From contig NZ_VNIK02000006.1 of assembly GCF_007785775.2 (NCBI RefSeq), positions 62,001-126,000 on the forward strand: DNA of 64,000 nucleotides, written 5' to 3'. A program made the position numbers and the translations under genes. Positions 1 through 10,100 of this stretch are shown one piece after another (position 1 is the stretch's first letter; each line of letters begins with the position of its first letter). The notes under the pieces are model-generated. The model was not told where the DNA came from, did no database searches, and was given only the letters and a program-made list of their open reading frames with translations. This DNA comes from Flagellimonas hadalis. Its GTDB lineage: Bacteria; Bacteroidota; Bacteroidia; Flavobacteriales; Flavobacteriaceae.

Positions 1-808
1 TCCCCAGTTCCATACAATCTCCCGGTTTGAGATATCGGGGTGGGTCAAAACCAAGACCAACACCAAAAGGCGTTCCAGTGGAAATAACATCCCCTGGCAA
101 TAGGGTCATATATTGGCTAATATAGGAAACCACTTCTTGAACATTGAAAACAAAATCTGATGTGGATGAATGTTGCAATCGCTCCCCATTGACGTCCAGC
201 CACAGTTCCAAATTGTTCGGGTCCTTGATCTCATCGGCGGTGGCAATGTAGGGACCAAGTGGCGCGAACGTGTCACAGCCCTTTCCTTTGCACCATTGTC
301 CCCCCTTCTCGATTTGGAAGGCTCTTTCACTGATATCGTTGTGAAGCACGTAACCTGCAATATGGTCAAAGGCTTCCGATTCTTCGATATAGGAAGCTTT
401 TTTGCCCATTACGATGGCCAACTCCACTTCCCAATCGGTCTTTATACTGTTTTTGGGGATGATGACCTCGTCATAGGGACCGCATATGGCGGTGGTCGAT
501 TTAAAAAAAAGTACAGGTTCCTTCGGAACGGCCATCCCTGACTCTTCGGCATGTTTTGCATAGTTCAAGCCCACACATACCAGTTTCGAGGGTCTGGCCA
601 ATGGCGGTCCCAATCGGGTTTCCTTTGGGATTTCGCGACAATGGGCGGCATTTTTGCCGAGCCATTCCTTCAAATGGGCAATGCCGTCACTCCCAAAAAA
701 AGCTTCATCATAATCTTGGACAAAGGCCGAGACATCCAGCCATTTCCCATCTTCGGTCTGTATTCCCGGTTTTTCTTTTCCTGTGTCTCCAAATCGTATC
801 AGTTTCAT
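1..808 (-). CDS. FAH-family hydrolase, probable 2,4-diketo-3-deoxy-L-fuconate hydrolase (3' end beyond window)
   Basis: Reading from an ATG at 806-808, 269 codons are open to the window edge and the C-terminus is missing. The translation has the fumarylacetoacetate hydrolase fold signatures: a small N-terminal domain, then the metal-binding acidic residues E127 and E129 in DWEVELAIV and D158 in HNDIS, and a GTPFGVG loop at 245-251. FAH proteins of this type cleave a C-C bond in 2,4-diketo acids. In Xanthomonas a homologue finishes non-phosphorylating fucose breakdown, giving pyruvate and L-lactate. It is the last gene seen of the fucose operon, 39 bp after the first fucosidase gene. The assignment to fuconate rather than rhamnonate rests on context (fuconate dehydratase and fucosidases upstream). 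The family call is secure. Confidence 0.88.
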   Translation of the reverse strand, partial: MKLIRFGDTGKEKPGIQTEDGKWLDVSAFVQDYDEAFFGSDGIAHLKEWLGKNAAHCREIPKETRLGPPLARPSKLVCVGLNYAKHAEESGMAVPKEPVLFFKSTTAICGPYDEVIIPKNSIKTDWEVELAIVMGKKASYIEESEAFDHIAGYVLHNDISERAFQIEKGGQWCKGKGCDTFAPLGPYIATADEIKDPNNLELWLDVNGERLQHSSTSDFVFNVQEVVSYISQYMTLLPGDVISTGTPFGVGLGFDPPRYLKPGDCMELG

Positions 809-847
809 ATATCTTGTCTGGCTTTGATTACTATTTCCTTTTTTTGT

Positions 848-2335
848 CTAGTTCAACTTGATGGTAAATGCCACGGTTCCCTTCAGGCTGTTCTTAGCCG
901 ATGAAGGAATCGTGAAAACTGTGGTGTCGCCTTCTTTTTCCCATTTGACTTTCCCAGAGCTTCCCAAGAGGGTGGCCTTTCGGATATTGTCCTTGGGTAG
1001 GCCCACAAATTCAATGGTATCGGGAAGTGTCTCTTCTTTCTCATCCATCAAATAGATCAGATAAAGGGTACCGTCCGGTTTGGAAGTTAGGCATACCTTT
1101 TCATATTTATAGGGAGCAATGGCCTCGGTGCCGTAAATCGCCTCGCTATTGGTGCCCATCCAATCCCCAATGCCCTGAAGGAGGTTATAGGCCCCTTGGT
1201 CCCATTCACCTTCCGGACTGGGGGCAATGTTCAACAGCAGGTTGCCCCCTTTGGCCACAATATCGACCAAGGTGTGAACGGCCTTTTTGGTGCTCATATA
1301 ATTGGCATTGAAGGCATACGACCAACCGCCACCGGCAATGATGCACGATTCCCAAGGGTAGGGAAGGGCCTTTTCGGGTACGCGGTTCTCTGGGGTCAGG
1401 TAGTTTTGGTTTTTTCCATGGACGGCCCTGTCCACTACAATCAGACCGGGCTGTTTTTCACGGGCCTTTTCCACCAACTCGTCCATACGGATGTCTTGGT
1501 TCACTATACGGTGTTTGAGATACCCATTGTCATTGTTTACAAGTTGTTGGTCGTACCAGCTGGTAATCTCGGATTTGGGTGTTTTGGCCACCCAACCCCC
1601 GTCGAGCCACAAAATGTCCACTTTACCGTAATCCGTGAGCAGTTCCAAAATCTGGTTGTGGGTAAATTCCACAAATTTGTTCCATTTTTCGGGATTGGCC
1701 TCGGGTTCGTAATTCACGTTCCGGTCCCTTGGCGGATAGTAGGGATCCCAATAATTGGGGTGGTGCCAATCAGGTTTTGAAAAATAGGCACCTGCCCAGA
1801 GCCCCTCTCCCCGAAAGGCATCAAAAACCTCCTTGGTGATGTTGGCCCTTGGATTTTTACCGAAAGGAGTTTTGGGGTCGGTGATTTTATAATCCGTGTA
1901 CTTCGAATCGAACATGCTGAAGCCATCGTGGTGCTTGGTGGTAAAGACCACGTATTTCATGCCGGCGTTCTTGGCGGCCTTGGCCCATTTTTCGGGATTG
2001 AGCTTGATCGGGTTGAAAGTGGTCTGCAACCCTTCATACTCTTTTTTGTACGCAAAGTAATTGTCGGGATTGGAACCTTTTTTTCGTTCACACCAACCAT
2101 ATTCTTCTGGACAGATGGACCAAGATTCCACAATGCCCCACTGACTGTAAGGCCCCCAGTGCATGAGCAATCCAAATTTCAGGTCCTGCCATTCCTCCAG
2201 TTTTTTGAGGACCAAAGGATCCGTCTCGGGAACATAGCGTTCGTCCTCGTAAACGGCTTGGGCCGAAAGTTGCCCAAAAATCATCAAAAGAAGTAGGATC
2301 AAAGAGCTGTTGAGTTTGGTTCTGTTATGGGTCAT
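848..2335 (-). CDS. GH29 alpha-L-fucosidase (first copy)
   Basis: The 495-residue protein has a Sec signal peptide (hydrophobic residues 11-24, probable cleavage after SAQA). The catalytic barrel follows, with the GH29 features FGLLMHWGPYS near 54-63, TTKHHDGFSMFD near 132-143 (His135-His136) and the probable nucleophile Asp245 in ILWLDGGW. A C-terminal beta domain completes it. It should release alpha-linked L-fucose in the periplasm or at the outer membrane. It lies 12 bp after the dehydrogenase gene and 39 bp before the FAH gene, so it is cotranscribed. It differs markedly from the other fucosidase in this operon, with long extra segments near residues 70-100 and 265-330, which suggests another linkage or aglycone preference (inference). 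Confidence 0.93.
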   Translation of the reverse strand: MTHNRTKLNSSLILLLLMIFGQLSAQAVYEDERYVPETDPLVLKKLEEWQDLKFGLLMHWGPYSQWGIVESWSICPEEYGWCERKKGSNPDNYFAYKKEYEGLQTTFNPIKLNPEKWAKAAKNAGMKYVVFTTKHHDGFSMFDSKYTDYKITDPKTPFGKNPRANITKEVFDAFRGEGLWAGAYFSKPDWHHPNYWDPYYPPRDRNVNYEPEANPEKWNKFVEFTHNQILELLTDYGKVDILWLDGGWVAKTPKSEITSWYDQQLVNNDNGYLKHRIVNQDIRMDELVEKAREKQPGLIVVDRAVHGKNQNYLTPENRVPEKALPYPWESCIIAGGGWSYAFNANYMSTKKAVHTLVDIVAKGGNLLLNIAPSPEGEWDQGAYNLLQGIGDWMGTNSEAIYGTEAIAPYKYEKVCLTSKPDGTLYLIYLMDEKEETLPDTIEFVGLPKDNIRKATLLGSSGKVKWEKEGDTTVFTIPSSAKNSLKGTVAFTIKLN

Positions 2336-2347
2336 ATCGTACCTGTG

Positions 2348-3127
2348 TTATCCATTCAATTTGATGAACCCTCCGTCTATCGGAAAGTCGGTGCCTGTTA
2401 TGAACGAAGCTTCGTCCGAACAAAGGTAAAGGGCCAGATTGGCCACTTCCTCTGGTTTCCCCATACGGCCAATGGGTTGGGTCTTGGAGAGTTTTTCAAA
2501 CATCTCCTGTTCCTTGCCCGGATAGTTTTTGGAAATGAAACCATCCACAAAAGGGGTGTGCACCCGAGCAGGGGAAATGCTGTTGCAACGGATGCCATAT
2601 CCCACATAGTCCTTGGCCACGGAATAGGTCATCGTCAAAACAGCACCCTTGGTCATGGAGTAGGCAAACCTATCTGCAATACCCACAGAGGAAGCAATCG
2701 ATGCCATATTGAGGATCACGCCATAACCTTGTTCTTTCATTTTGCCAATAGCGGCATAGATACAATTATAGACCCCTTTGATGTTGACTTGGTACAATCG
2801 GTCGAGGTCAGATTCCGAGGTTTCTTCAATATTGCCCACATGGGCAATGCCTGCATTGTTGATGAGCACATCCAATGGATGGTCAGCCACAATGTCGTCG
2901 ATAATCTTTTTGACCTGACCCTGATCGGAAACATCGCATAGGTGCGCTTGGGCCTTATGGCCCAAATTGGTGAGTTCTTCAACGACCTGTTGAGCTTTTT
3001 CCCATTGAAAGTCCAAAATATATACGTTGGCCCCATTGATGGCAAACTGTTTGGAGAGGGCTTCGCCTATTCCGCTGCCGCCCCCCGTGATCAATACATT
3101 TTTATTGTTATAGTTGAAGGTTGCCAT
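2348..3127 (-). CDS. SDR oxidoreductase, probable 2-keto-3-deoxy-L-fuconate dehydrogenase
   Basis: A classical 259-residue short-chain dehydrogenase/reductase. It shows the TGGGSGIG dinucleotide-binding motif at 14-21, NNAG at 90-93, a serine around 143-146 and the YSMTK catalytic pair Tyr156/Lys160. It lacks a signal peptide and is cytoplasmic. In the non-phosphorylating fucose pathway an enzyme of this family oxidises 2-keto-3-deoxy-L-fuconate to the 2,4-diketo acid with NAD+. Its place between fuconate dehydratase and the FAH hydrolase, with a fucosidase on each side and only 2 bp after the upstream gene, supports this role. Family membership is certain. The substrate is inferred from context. 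Confidence 0.88.
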   Translation of the reverse strand: MATFNYNNKNVLITGGGSGIGEALSKQFAINGANVYILDFQWEKAQQVVEELTNLGHKAQAHLCDVSDQGQVKKIIDDIVADHPLDVLINNAGIAHVGNIEETSESDLDRLYQVNIKGVYNCIYAAIGKMKEQGYGVILNMASIASSVGIADRFAYSMTKGAVLTMTYSVAKDYVGYGIRCNSISPARVHTPFVDGFISKNYPGKEQEMFEKLSKTQPIGRMGKPEEVANLALYLCSDEASFITGTDFPIDGGFIKLNG

Positions 3128-3129
3128 TA

Positions 3130-4470
3130 TTATTTCAAGGTGATTTCTATGATAGTGTCCAAGGGATCTAACTTGTCTTTTGGGATCTGGATCAGCAATC
3201 CAAATCCGTTCTTTTGATGTGTCAAACTACTTTTGTCCTTGAAGAGCTTGACACTTTTTATATTGAGATCGAAGTCTTTTACGAACACTTTGTCATTTTG
3301 ATCAAGTATATGCAAGTATATGGTTTTCCCCTTTTGGGTGGATGCCATTCTTTCGGTGGGTGGAACGGGCCCCGCCGATGTGCCATAAATGGTCTCCCCG
3401 TTTTCACGCATCCATTGGCCCATTTGATGGAGGGATTCCTTGTGCTCTTGCTGGATTTCTCCATTGGGCATGGGCCCTACGTTGAGCAATAAATTGCTTC
3501 CATAGCCAGCGGCCTTCACCATATAGTGTACGAGTTCTTTTTCTGATTTATGGCTTCTGTCCTGAAGGTTGAACCCCCATGATCCATTGATGGTCTCGCA
3601 GACTTCCAAGGGCAATTGACCAATATCCGATGCGGATGTGCCCCAACCCGTAGTGTTCTTTCCGGGCAGATCTTTTTCGAACATCTGGAAATCCTCTCCT
3701 TCAATAGGGGCCAAGTGGTGGTTGTTTCCGATAAGGCATTGGGGCTGAAGGTCGTGGATCAATTTGTAGATTTCGTCATAATGCCAATCCACCTGGAGTT
3801 TTCCAAATCTTTTGCCGTCCCATTGTTTTTGATCCCAATGCCCATCGAACCAAATGCCTGCAATGTCCCCATAATTGGTCAAAAGTTCTGTGAGCTGGGC
3901 CTTCATAAAGCTGATGTATTTGTCCCAATCGCCCGTACCCCTGCCGGGAATATTGGTCCCTGTCCTTCCCCTTGGATAGTAATCATCTTCGTGCCAGTCC
4001 AGCAGGGAATAGTAAAAGAACAGTTTGATCCCCTCTTTATGGCAAGCATCGGCCAATTGCTTCAAAACATCCTTTCCATAAGGGGTGCTGTCCACAATAT
4101 CGTAAGAACTGGCCTTGGTGTCGAACATGGAGAAGCCATCGTGGTGCCTACTGGTGATGGTAATGTATTTCATGCCAGCATCCTTGGCCATTTTTACCCA
4201 TTCCTCAGCATTGAAGGCTATCGGATTGAAGAAGGTAGGCAGTTTTTCATAGGCATCGATGGGAATGTTCTGGTTGTTCATGACCCACTCGCCATCACCC
4301 AAAATACTGTACACGCCCCAGTGGACGAACAGCCCGAACCTGGCCTCTTGGAACCATTGTCTGGCTTCCCTATTTTCTGGTGAGGGTTGATAGTTTTCCT
4401 GTCCTTGGCCATGTGCCAGTGTACTGAGAAAAAGTAACAGGACTGCGGATTTTTTCATTAAATGCTTCAT
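3130..4470 (-). CDS. GH29 alpha-L-fucosidase (second copy)
   Basis: The start at 4470 is chosen because its ATG overlaps the fuconate dehydratase stop as ATGA. This gives a 446-residue protein whose signal peptide (about MKHLMKKSAVLLLFLSTLAH) is complete. An in-frame ATG at 4458 is an alternative; one at 4497 would put extra residues before the signal. GH29 features are FGLFVHWGVYS near 45-55, TSRHHDGFSMFD near 107-117 (His109-His110) and the probable nucleophile Asp209 in IWFDGHW. It is expected to be exported and to remove alpha-L-fucosyl residues. The overlap with the dehydratase indicates translational coupling, so fucose release and breakdown are made from one message. Confidence 0.93.
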   Translation of the reverse strand: MKHLMKKSAVLLLFLSTLAHGQGQENYQPSPENREARQWFQEARFGLFVHWGVYSILGDGEWVMNNQNIPIDAYEKLPTFFNPIAFNAEEWVKMAKDAGMKYITITSRHHDGFSMFDTKASSYDIVDSTPYGKDVLKQLADACHKEGIKLFFYYSLLDWHEDDYYPRGRTGTNIPGRGTGDWDKYISFMKAQLTELLTNYGDIAGIWFDGHWDQKQWDGKRFGKLQVDWHYDEIYKLIHDLQPQCLIGNNHHLAPIEGEDFQMFEKDLPGKNTTGWGTSASDIGQLPLEVCETINGSWGFNLQDRSHKSEKELVHYMVKAAGYGSNLLLNVGPMPNGEIQQEHKESLHQMGQWMRENGETIYGTSAGPVPPTERMASTQKGKTIYLHILDQNDKVFVKDFDLNIKSVKLFKDKSSLTHQKNGFGLLIQIPKDKLDPLDTIIEITLK

Positions 4471-5783
4471 AAGGTTGCAGTTTGATGGGGGTTCCACACT
4501 TTTCCCTGGGGGAAGGTGTGGTCCTTCAAGGATTCTTGTTTCATTTGGATGCTATAACCTGGCATATTAGGAGGCATGTACGCACCATTCTTGATGGTCA
4601 CAGGATCCAAAAAATGTTCGTGTAGGTGGTCCACATACTCGATGACACGGCCTTCCAGACTGCCACTGATGCAGATATAATCCACCATGGACAGGTGCTG
4701 GACGTATTCGCAGAGACCAACACCTCCGGCATGCGGACATACGGGGATATTGAACTTTGCGGCCATGAGCATAATGGCCAGGTTTTCGTTCACACCGCCC
4801 ACCCTACAACTGTCTATCTGGCAGATTTCAAAGGATTTTGCCTGCATCAGTTGTTTGAAGATGACACGGTTTTGGCAATGCTCACCTGTGGCCACTTTAA
4901 TCGGAGCGATGGCCTCGGCTATCCTGGCATGGCCCAGCACATCGTCCGGGCTTGTGGGTTCCTCGATCCACCAGGGATTGAATTTTTTCAATTGGGCAAG
5001 ATTGTCAATGGCCTCCTGGACATCCCATTTTTGGTTGGCATCCATCATCAATTTGATGTCATTGCCAATTTCTTCGCGAATTAGGGCAGCCCGGCGCATA
5101 TCGTCCTCAAGGTTGGAGCCCACTTTCATTTTAAGGTGTTTGAAGCCTTCTTCCTTGGCCTCTCGGCACAATCGCCTCACTTTCTCGTCCGAATACCCCA
5201 ACCAGCCAGCAGAAGTGGTGTAGGCAGGATACCCGTGTGCCATGAGAAGGTCGATACGTTCCTGCTTGGTCACCTCAATTTTTTTGAGGAGCTCCAAAGC
5301 CTCATCGGGAGTGATGGCATCGGTGATGTAAGTGAAATCCACGCAGGAAACCAATTCTTCAGGTGTCATATCGGCCAAAAGTCTCCAAAGGGGTTTCCCT
5401 TCGATTTTGGCATAGAGGTCCCAAACGGCATTCACCACAGCCCCGGTCGCCAGATGGATGACCCCTTTTTCCGGTCCAAGCCATCTCAATTGGCTATCGC
5501 TGGTCATCATTTTCCAAAAGGCACCCATGTCCGAGGTGAAACTTTCGAGACTTTTTCCCACGACCAAATGTGACATCGCCTTGATGGCGGCCACACATAC
5601 TTCATTGCCACGGCCTATGGTAAAGGTGAGTCCGTGACCTTCAATCTGTTGGGGATGGTCAGTTTGTAGGATAACGTAGGCGGCGGAATAATCCGGATCG
5701 GGGTTTGTCGCATCCGACCCATCCAGTGTCAGGCTAGTGGGAAAACGGATGTCTTTTACTTTAATGTCTGTAATTTTGGTCAT
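4467..5783 (-). CDS. fucD: L-fuconate dehydratase (enolase superfamily)
   Basis: The 438-residue product of the ATG at 5781-5783 aligns from its first residues with the family start; an upstream in-frame ATG at 5831 only adds an unlikely leader. Enolase-superfamily residues are all visible: the KMK pair Lys218/Lys220, metal ligands Asp248, Glu274 and Glu301, and the general base His351 in CPHAGG. From memory these numbers agree with the Xanthomonas campestris FucD, which strengthens both the call and the start. It dehydrates L-fuconate to 2-keto-3-deoxy-L-fuconate in the cytoplasm. It heads the tight minus-strand operon fucD-GH29-SDR-GH29-FAH and lies 102 bp downstream of the AraC regulator gene. 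Confidence 0.95.
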   Translation of the reverse strand: MTKITDIKVKDIRFPTSLTLDGSDATNPDPDYSAAYVILQTDHPQQIEGHGLTFTIGRGNEVCVAAIKAMSHLVVGKSLESFTSDMGAFWKMMTSDSQLRWLGPEKGVIHLATGAVVNAVWDLYAKIEGKPLWRLLADMTPEELVSCVDFTYITDAITPDEALELLKKIEVTKQERIDLLMAHGYPAYTTSAGWLGYSDEKVRRLCREAKEEGFKHLKMKVGSNLEDDMRRAALIREEIGNDIKLMMDANQKWDVQEAIDNLAQLKKFNPWWIEEPTSPDDVLGHARIAEAIAPIKVATGEHCQNRVIFKQLMQAKSFEICQIDSCRVGGVNENLAIMLMAAKFNIPVCPHAGGVGLCEYVQHLSMVDYICISGSLEGRVIEYVDHLHEHFLDPVTIKNGAYMPPNMPGYSIQMKQESLKDHTFPQGKVWNPHQTATL

Positions 5784-5885
5784 AGTGTTGGTTTGGGAAA
5801 ATTCCCGCATAAAATTAGAAGTGCATTCCATGATGGGCTACCAAAAAAAGCACCCAAAGCGGTACTTTTTTTGCCTTTTCATCAT

Positions 5886-6755
5886 TTATTCTGATTTTTT
5901 GTAAGATTTAATATAGTCTTTTGGGGACATCTTCTTTATGGCCCTGAACTGTCGGTTGAAATTTGAAATATTGTTAAAGCCTGATTCATAAGCTGTTCCC
6001 GTAATATTGTTTTCGTTTTCCAGCAATAATTTGCAGGCATATCCTATCCTGACCTCATTAAGGTACCGGCTGAAGGTCTTTCGGTGGGTCCTTTTAAAAA
6101 AGCGGCTGAAAGCGGATGGGTTCATTCCCACAAGTTGGGCCACCTCACTTAAATTGACCTCATTTTTAAAATTATCAAATATATATCCATAGACCTTGCG
6201 GAGTTTTTTGTTTTCATTTTGTTCAAAATTGTCCATGTATCCTATACTGGACAGGAATTCATGGTCTTTATGCTTGGTCAATTTGTTCAATAGTTCGATC
6301 AAGGCAATGGTCTTTGAAAAGGAATCCATGGTAGGCATGTTTTCAAAGTATTTTTGGATATCCGTACCCGTTGACTGGAACTTTATGCCCCTTGTGGCCG
6401 TCTCCAGCATGAGGCCAATGTGGGAGAGTTCAGCAGACTTGAAAAAGGCATCCCCCAAAAAGTCTTCTGTAAAATGGATGGCCACGGCTTCGGCGGCAGT
6501 GGGGTCCTCGGCCTCAAAATAGTAGTCATCGTTCAGCCACATATGGGGCAGGTTCTTGCCCAAGAGCACCACTTCCCCTGGTTGGAACTTTTGGATACTG
6601 TCGCCAATGAACCTTGTTCCCGTACTCTTTTGGATAAAGACCAGTTCCAGTTCAGGATGGTAATGCCAAACCTTTAAAAAGTAGGGGTAACTATTTTGGG
6701 TAACGGAAAACGATGAACTGGCATCACTTTTACGGTTCAATAAATGAAGTTTCAT
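5886..6755 (-). CDS. AraC-family transcriptional regulator of the fucose locus
   Basis: A soluble 289-residue protein with an N-terminal cupin-like sensor half (HPELELVFI and GEVVLLGKNLPHMW blocks, about residues 15-120). The C-terminal AraC double helix-turn-helix lies at about 185-285, ending in the usual FNRQFRAIKKMSPKDY helix. It is the first gene of the minus-strand fucose block and diverges from the SusC gene across 373 bp. It probably activates both directions in response to fucose or a pathway intermediate; that role is inferred from position only. No transmembrane segment is present, so it senses a cytoplasmic ligand, unlike the hybrid two-component systems or sigma/anti-sigma pairs often found beside PULs. 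Confidence 0.92.
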   Translation of the reverse strand: MKLHLLNRKSDASSSFSVTQNSYPYFLKVWHYHPELELVFIQKSTGTRFIGDSIQKFQPGEVVLLGKNLPHMWLNDDYYFEAEDPTAAEAVAIHFTEDFLGDAFFKSAELSHIGLMLETATRGIKFQSTGTDIQKYFENMPTMDSFSKTIALIELLNKLTKHKDHEFLSSIGYMDNFEQNENKKLRKVYGYIFDNFKNEVNLSEVAQLVGMNPSAFSRFFKRTHRKTFSRYLNEVRIGYACKLLLENENNITGTAYESGFNNISNFNRQFRAIKKMSPKDYIKSYKKSE

Positions 6756-7128
6756 ACCACTCTGCCTTTAAGCCAATTTACAAACATATTCAATAGCTGC
6801 TTTTTCTGTTTCCATGCCCCTATGTAACCTTTTTAAAAACCAGGGACATGACATCGCATTTGGAGCCTTTTCCAAAGTCTTGATTCAAAACTTTTTAAGA
6901 GTCCCTTACATGCTGTATTTCCAAAAATAACGGCAATAGGACACAATGGGCAAAAAAAGTATCATTTTATGTCAAATAAGAGGTGGTGAATGTTTTTTTT
7001 TAACAATTCATTTGCATTAATCATCAGAAGAACATAAGAATTCTGATACGCTCAATCATCAAAATATACGATGAAATTTCACTAACAACTCAAAATTTTA
7101 ACCAGTACACTAAACAACTCGCAATCTT
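6756..7128. promoter_or_regulatory. Divergent control region between the AraC gene and susC
   Basis: No gene is seen here. The part near susC is AT-rich and holds two site-like patterns: a 7-bp inverted repeat, ATCAGAA at 7023-7029 with TTCTGAT at 7041-7047, and a direct repeat AATCATCA at 7019-7026 and 7054-7061 (35 bp apart). They could be operators for the adjacent AraC regulator. I found no exact TAnnTTFG-like core promoter (consensus TAnnTTTG) in either direction, which fits an activator-dependent promoter, but this is weak negative evidence. Confidence 0.4.
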
Positions 7129-10100
7129 ATGAAAAAAAAGCTAATCTTGATTTTAATGCTTGCGCTAAGCTCAGGGTATGTGTTTGGCCAGAGCATTACG
7201 GTTACGGGATCGATAGTCGATGCCGAGACGAACGAACCCGTATTAGGGGTCACCGTTCTGGAATTAGGGACCACTAACGGAGTTTCTTCCGATTTTGATG
7301 GGAACTATTCCATAAAAGTACCTTCAAACGCCACGTTGAGGTTCACCGCCATTGGGTACGAACCCCAGGAAGTTTCGGTCAATGGAAGGACCACTATCAA
7401 TGTGGTGATGGCCGTGGGTATGGAACAATTGGATGAAGTAGTGGTCGGTTTGGGCATTACCAGAGAGAAGAAATCACTGGGGTATGCAACGGCAACCGTA
7501 GAGGCTGAGGCCCTGACGGAAGTGGCCACTCCCAACATTGCCGCGGCGCTTTATGGTAGGGCCCCAGGGGTGCAGATCTCGGCAACGCCGGGTGGTGCCA
7601 CCAGTGCCGTCAATATCACGATCCGCGGGGCACAATCCATTACAGGGACCAGTACTCCATTGATCATAAAGGATGGTATCCCGATCAGGAATGGTGACGT
7701 GAACAATGGTAACTATTGGGACGACCAACGGATACGTGGAAACGGACTGAACGACATCAACCCAGAGGACATTGAAAACATTTCCATTCTAAAAGGTGCT
7801 TCGGCAGCGGCACTTTACGGATCGGAAGCCACCAATGGGGTAGTGCTTATTACCACAAAGAAAGGAAGGGGAAGAGGTTGGAGTGCTGATTTCAACACGG
7901 CCTACAATTTTGACAGGGTGGCATATCTGCCAGAATTTCAAGATGAAAGAGGTCCGGGCTATCCCATAAGCATTTCAGATGCAGGCCAGGACGAGAACCT
8001 GTTCCTGTACTACGATCTGGACGGAGATGATGTGAACGAGACCAGGGGACTCATAGGTACTACGTTGAACTTTGGTCCTCGATTCGATGGACAACCCACT
8101 CTGGCATGGGATGGAAAAATACGTCCCTATTTGCCCCAGGACAGTTACTCTGGATTGTTCAATACGGCACACACCACAAGGTACAATACATCGGTATCGA
8201 ACGTCACGGAAAATTCGAATACACGTTTTTCCTTCACACGCTCGGACAATGGTTCCATTGTTCCCAATTCAAGCAGCTACAAGAACATATTCAACTTGAA
8301 CACCACGATCAATTGGACTGACAATTTTAGATCTACCTTGATTGTTGATTATATCAATGGTAGAGTGAACAACCGTCCCTACAAGATCGATCGGATCATG
8401 AACAATTTTGGTGGGATGATGAGCCGTTTTGACAGTGCCGAATGGTACAAGGACAGATACCAGACGAGTTTGGGATATCGTTGGGTCACAGGGGCCAACC
8501 AAAGTCTTACACCAGACGAAAACCTGATCTATGGAGGCTATAAGGAGCCTGTGCTGGAATACTTGTACAGAGCGAACAGGTTCCAATCCGAGGAAAGGAG
8601 CGATAGGGTGATCGGTAATTTGACCCTGGAATGGGACGTGGCCGAAAATCTTACCCTAAGGGGAAGGGTCTCCAATGATTTTACTACGGAATATATAGAG
8701 AACAGAAATCCAAACGAGCTACCCATCGCTTTTGGCAACTCGGGCTATTTTAGCATGTCCACCAGAACCAATTCCATCAAATATGGGGAACTTTTGTTGA
8801 GCTATACTGCCCAAATCAACGATGACTTTTCGCTTTTGGCACGCTTGGGCTATAATGCGACAGAACAAAAAATGAGATATACCAGCGCCTTCACGGATGG
8901 AGGGTTGAGTGTGGAAAATTGGTTCGATGTTGCTTCCAGTGTCAACCAAGCCAGACAGGACAATGACAGGGAAAACCTGATCAAGGATGCCATGATTGGT
9001 CTGCTCAATCTGGACTATAAAGGTATTTTTTATGTTGAAGGAACGATAAGACGGGACAGGACCTCCACCATGTCGCCCCAAAACAACAGCTTTATCTATC
9101 CGTCGGTGAACAGTAGTTTCATCCTTTCTGACGCCTTCGCAATGCCCAAAGCAATCAATCTGTTGAAAATACGCGGTTCTTGGGGTATTGTGGGTAACTA
9201 CCCCAGTATTTATAGTGCCAATATTGCCTATAATCAAGATAACCTTGGCGTACAGGGAGGTGGTTCCTCCATACTCTATACCACTTTGCCCACCAATTTT
9301 GGGAATGATAACATAAAGCCCGAGGAAAAGCACGAATATGAGTTTGGAGTGGAAGCCAATTTGTTCGACAATAGGATCATTTTTGAAACAACCTATTACA
9401 ATGCACAGATCCAAGACCAGATTTTGGGCCTCACCATTCCCATAACTTCCGGGGGGTCTTCAGTCCTATCAAATGTGGGAACCTTGCGAAACTCGGGTGT
9501 TGAAGTCGGATTGACCTATTTTCCCATACGCAGCCAAAACGTGAACTGGGAATTGGGGATCACAGGTTCCAGACAATGGAACAAAGTAGAAAAATTGGCA
9601 CCCGGGCTCGAGGAGATCATCCATGCGGATTATGATGGAAATGCGGCCCAATTGGTTTCAAGGGTCGGGCAGCCCATGGGAGACCTGTTGGCCCACCCGG
9701 TAGCCACTGACGACCAAGGTAGAAAGATCGTTGACCCCAACGGGATGTATAGAGTAGATCCTGATACCCTTGTGACGGTTGGAAATGCCCAGCCCAAAGT
9801 AATCGGGGGTATCCGTTCTGGATTGACCATCAAGAATTTCAGCCTGAATATTTTGGCCGATTATAGGATCGGGGGCCATGTGATGCCCACGGCCCTGAAT
9901 TGGATGACATCACGCGGTCTCACCGAAGAAAGTTTGAATTACAGTACATCCGAAAGAGGGGGGCTCAGCTATTATGAAACCAACGATGGCACCCGTGTCC
10001 AGATAGCGGCCAATTCCACTTCTGGGCCCAATGGGGAGCAGGTCTTCCATGATGGTATCCTTTTGGAAGGGGTACAGGCCGATGGCTCTGAGAACGATGT

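Noticed and set aside
1196-1780. Plus-strand frame of 194 codons inside the first fucosidase gene
   Set aside because: Antisense shadow of a secure GH29 gene without any recognisable protein feature.
8719-9414. Open minus-strand frame of 231 codons inside susC
   Set aside because: It is a shadow frame of a well-supported SusC gene and shows no domain, signal or sensible composition.
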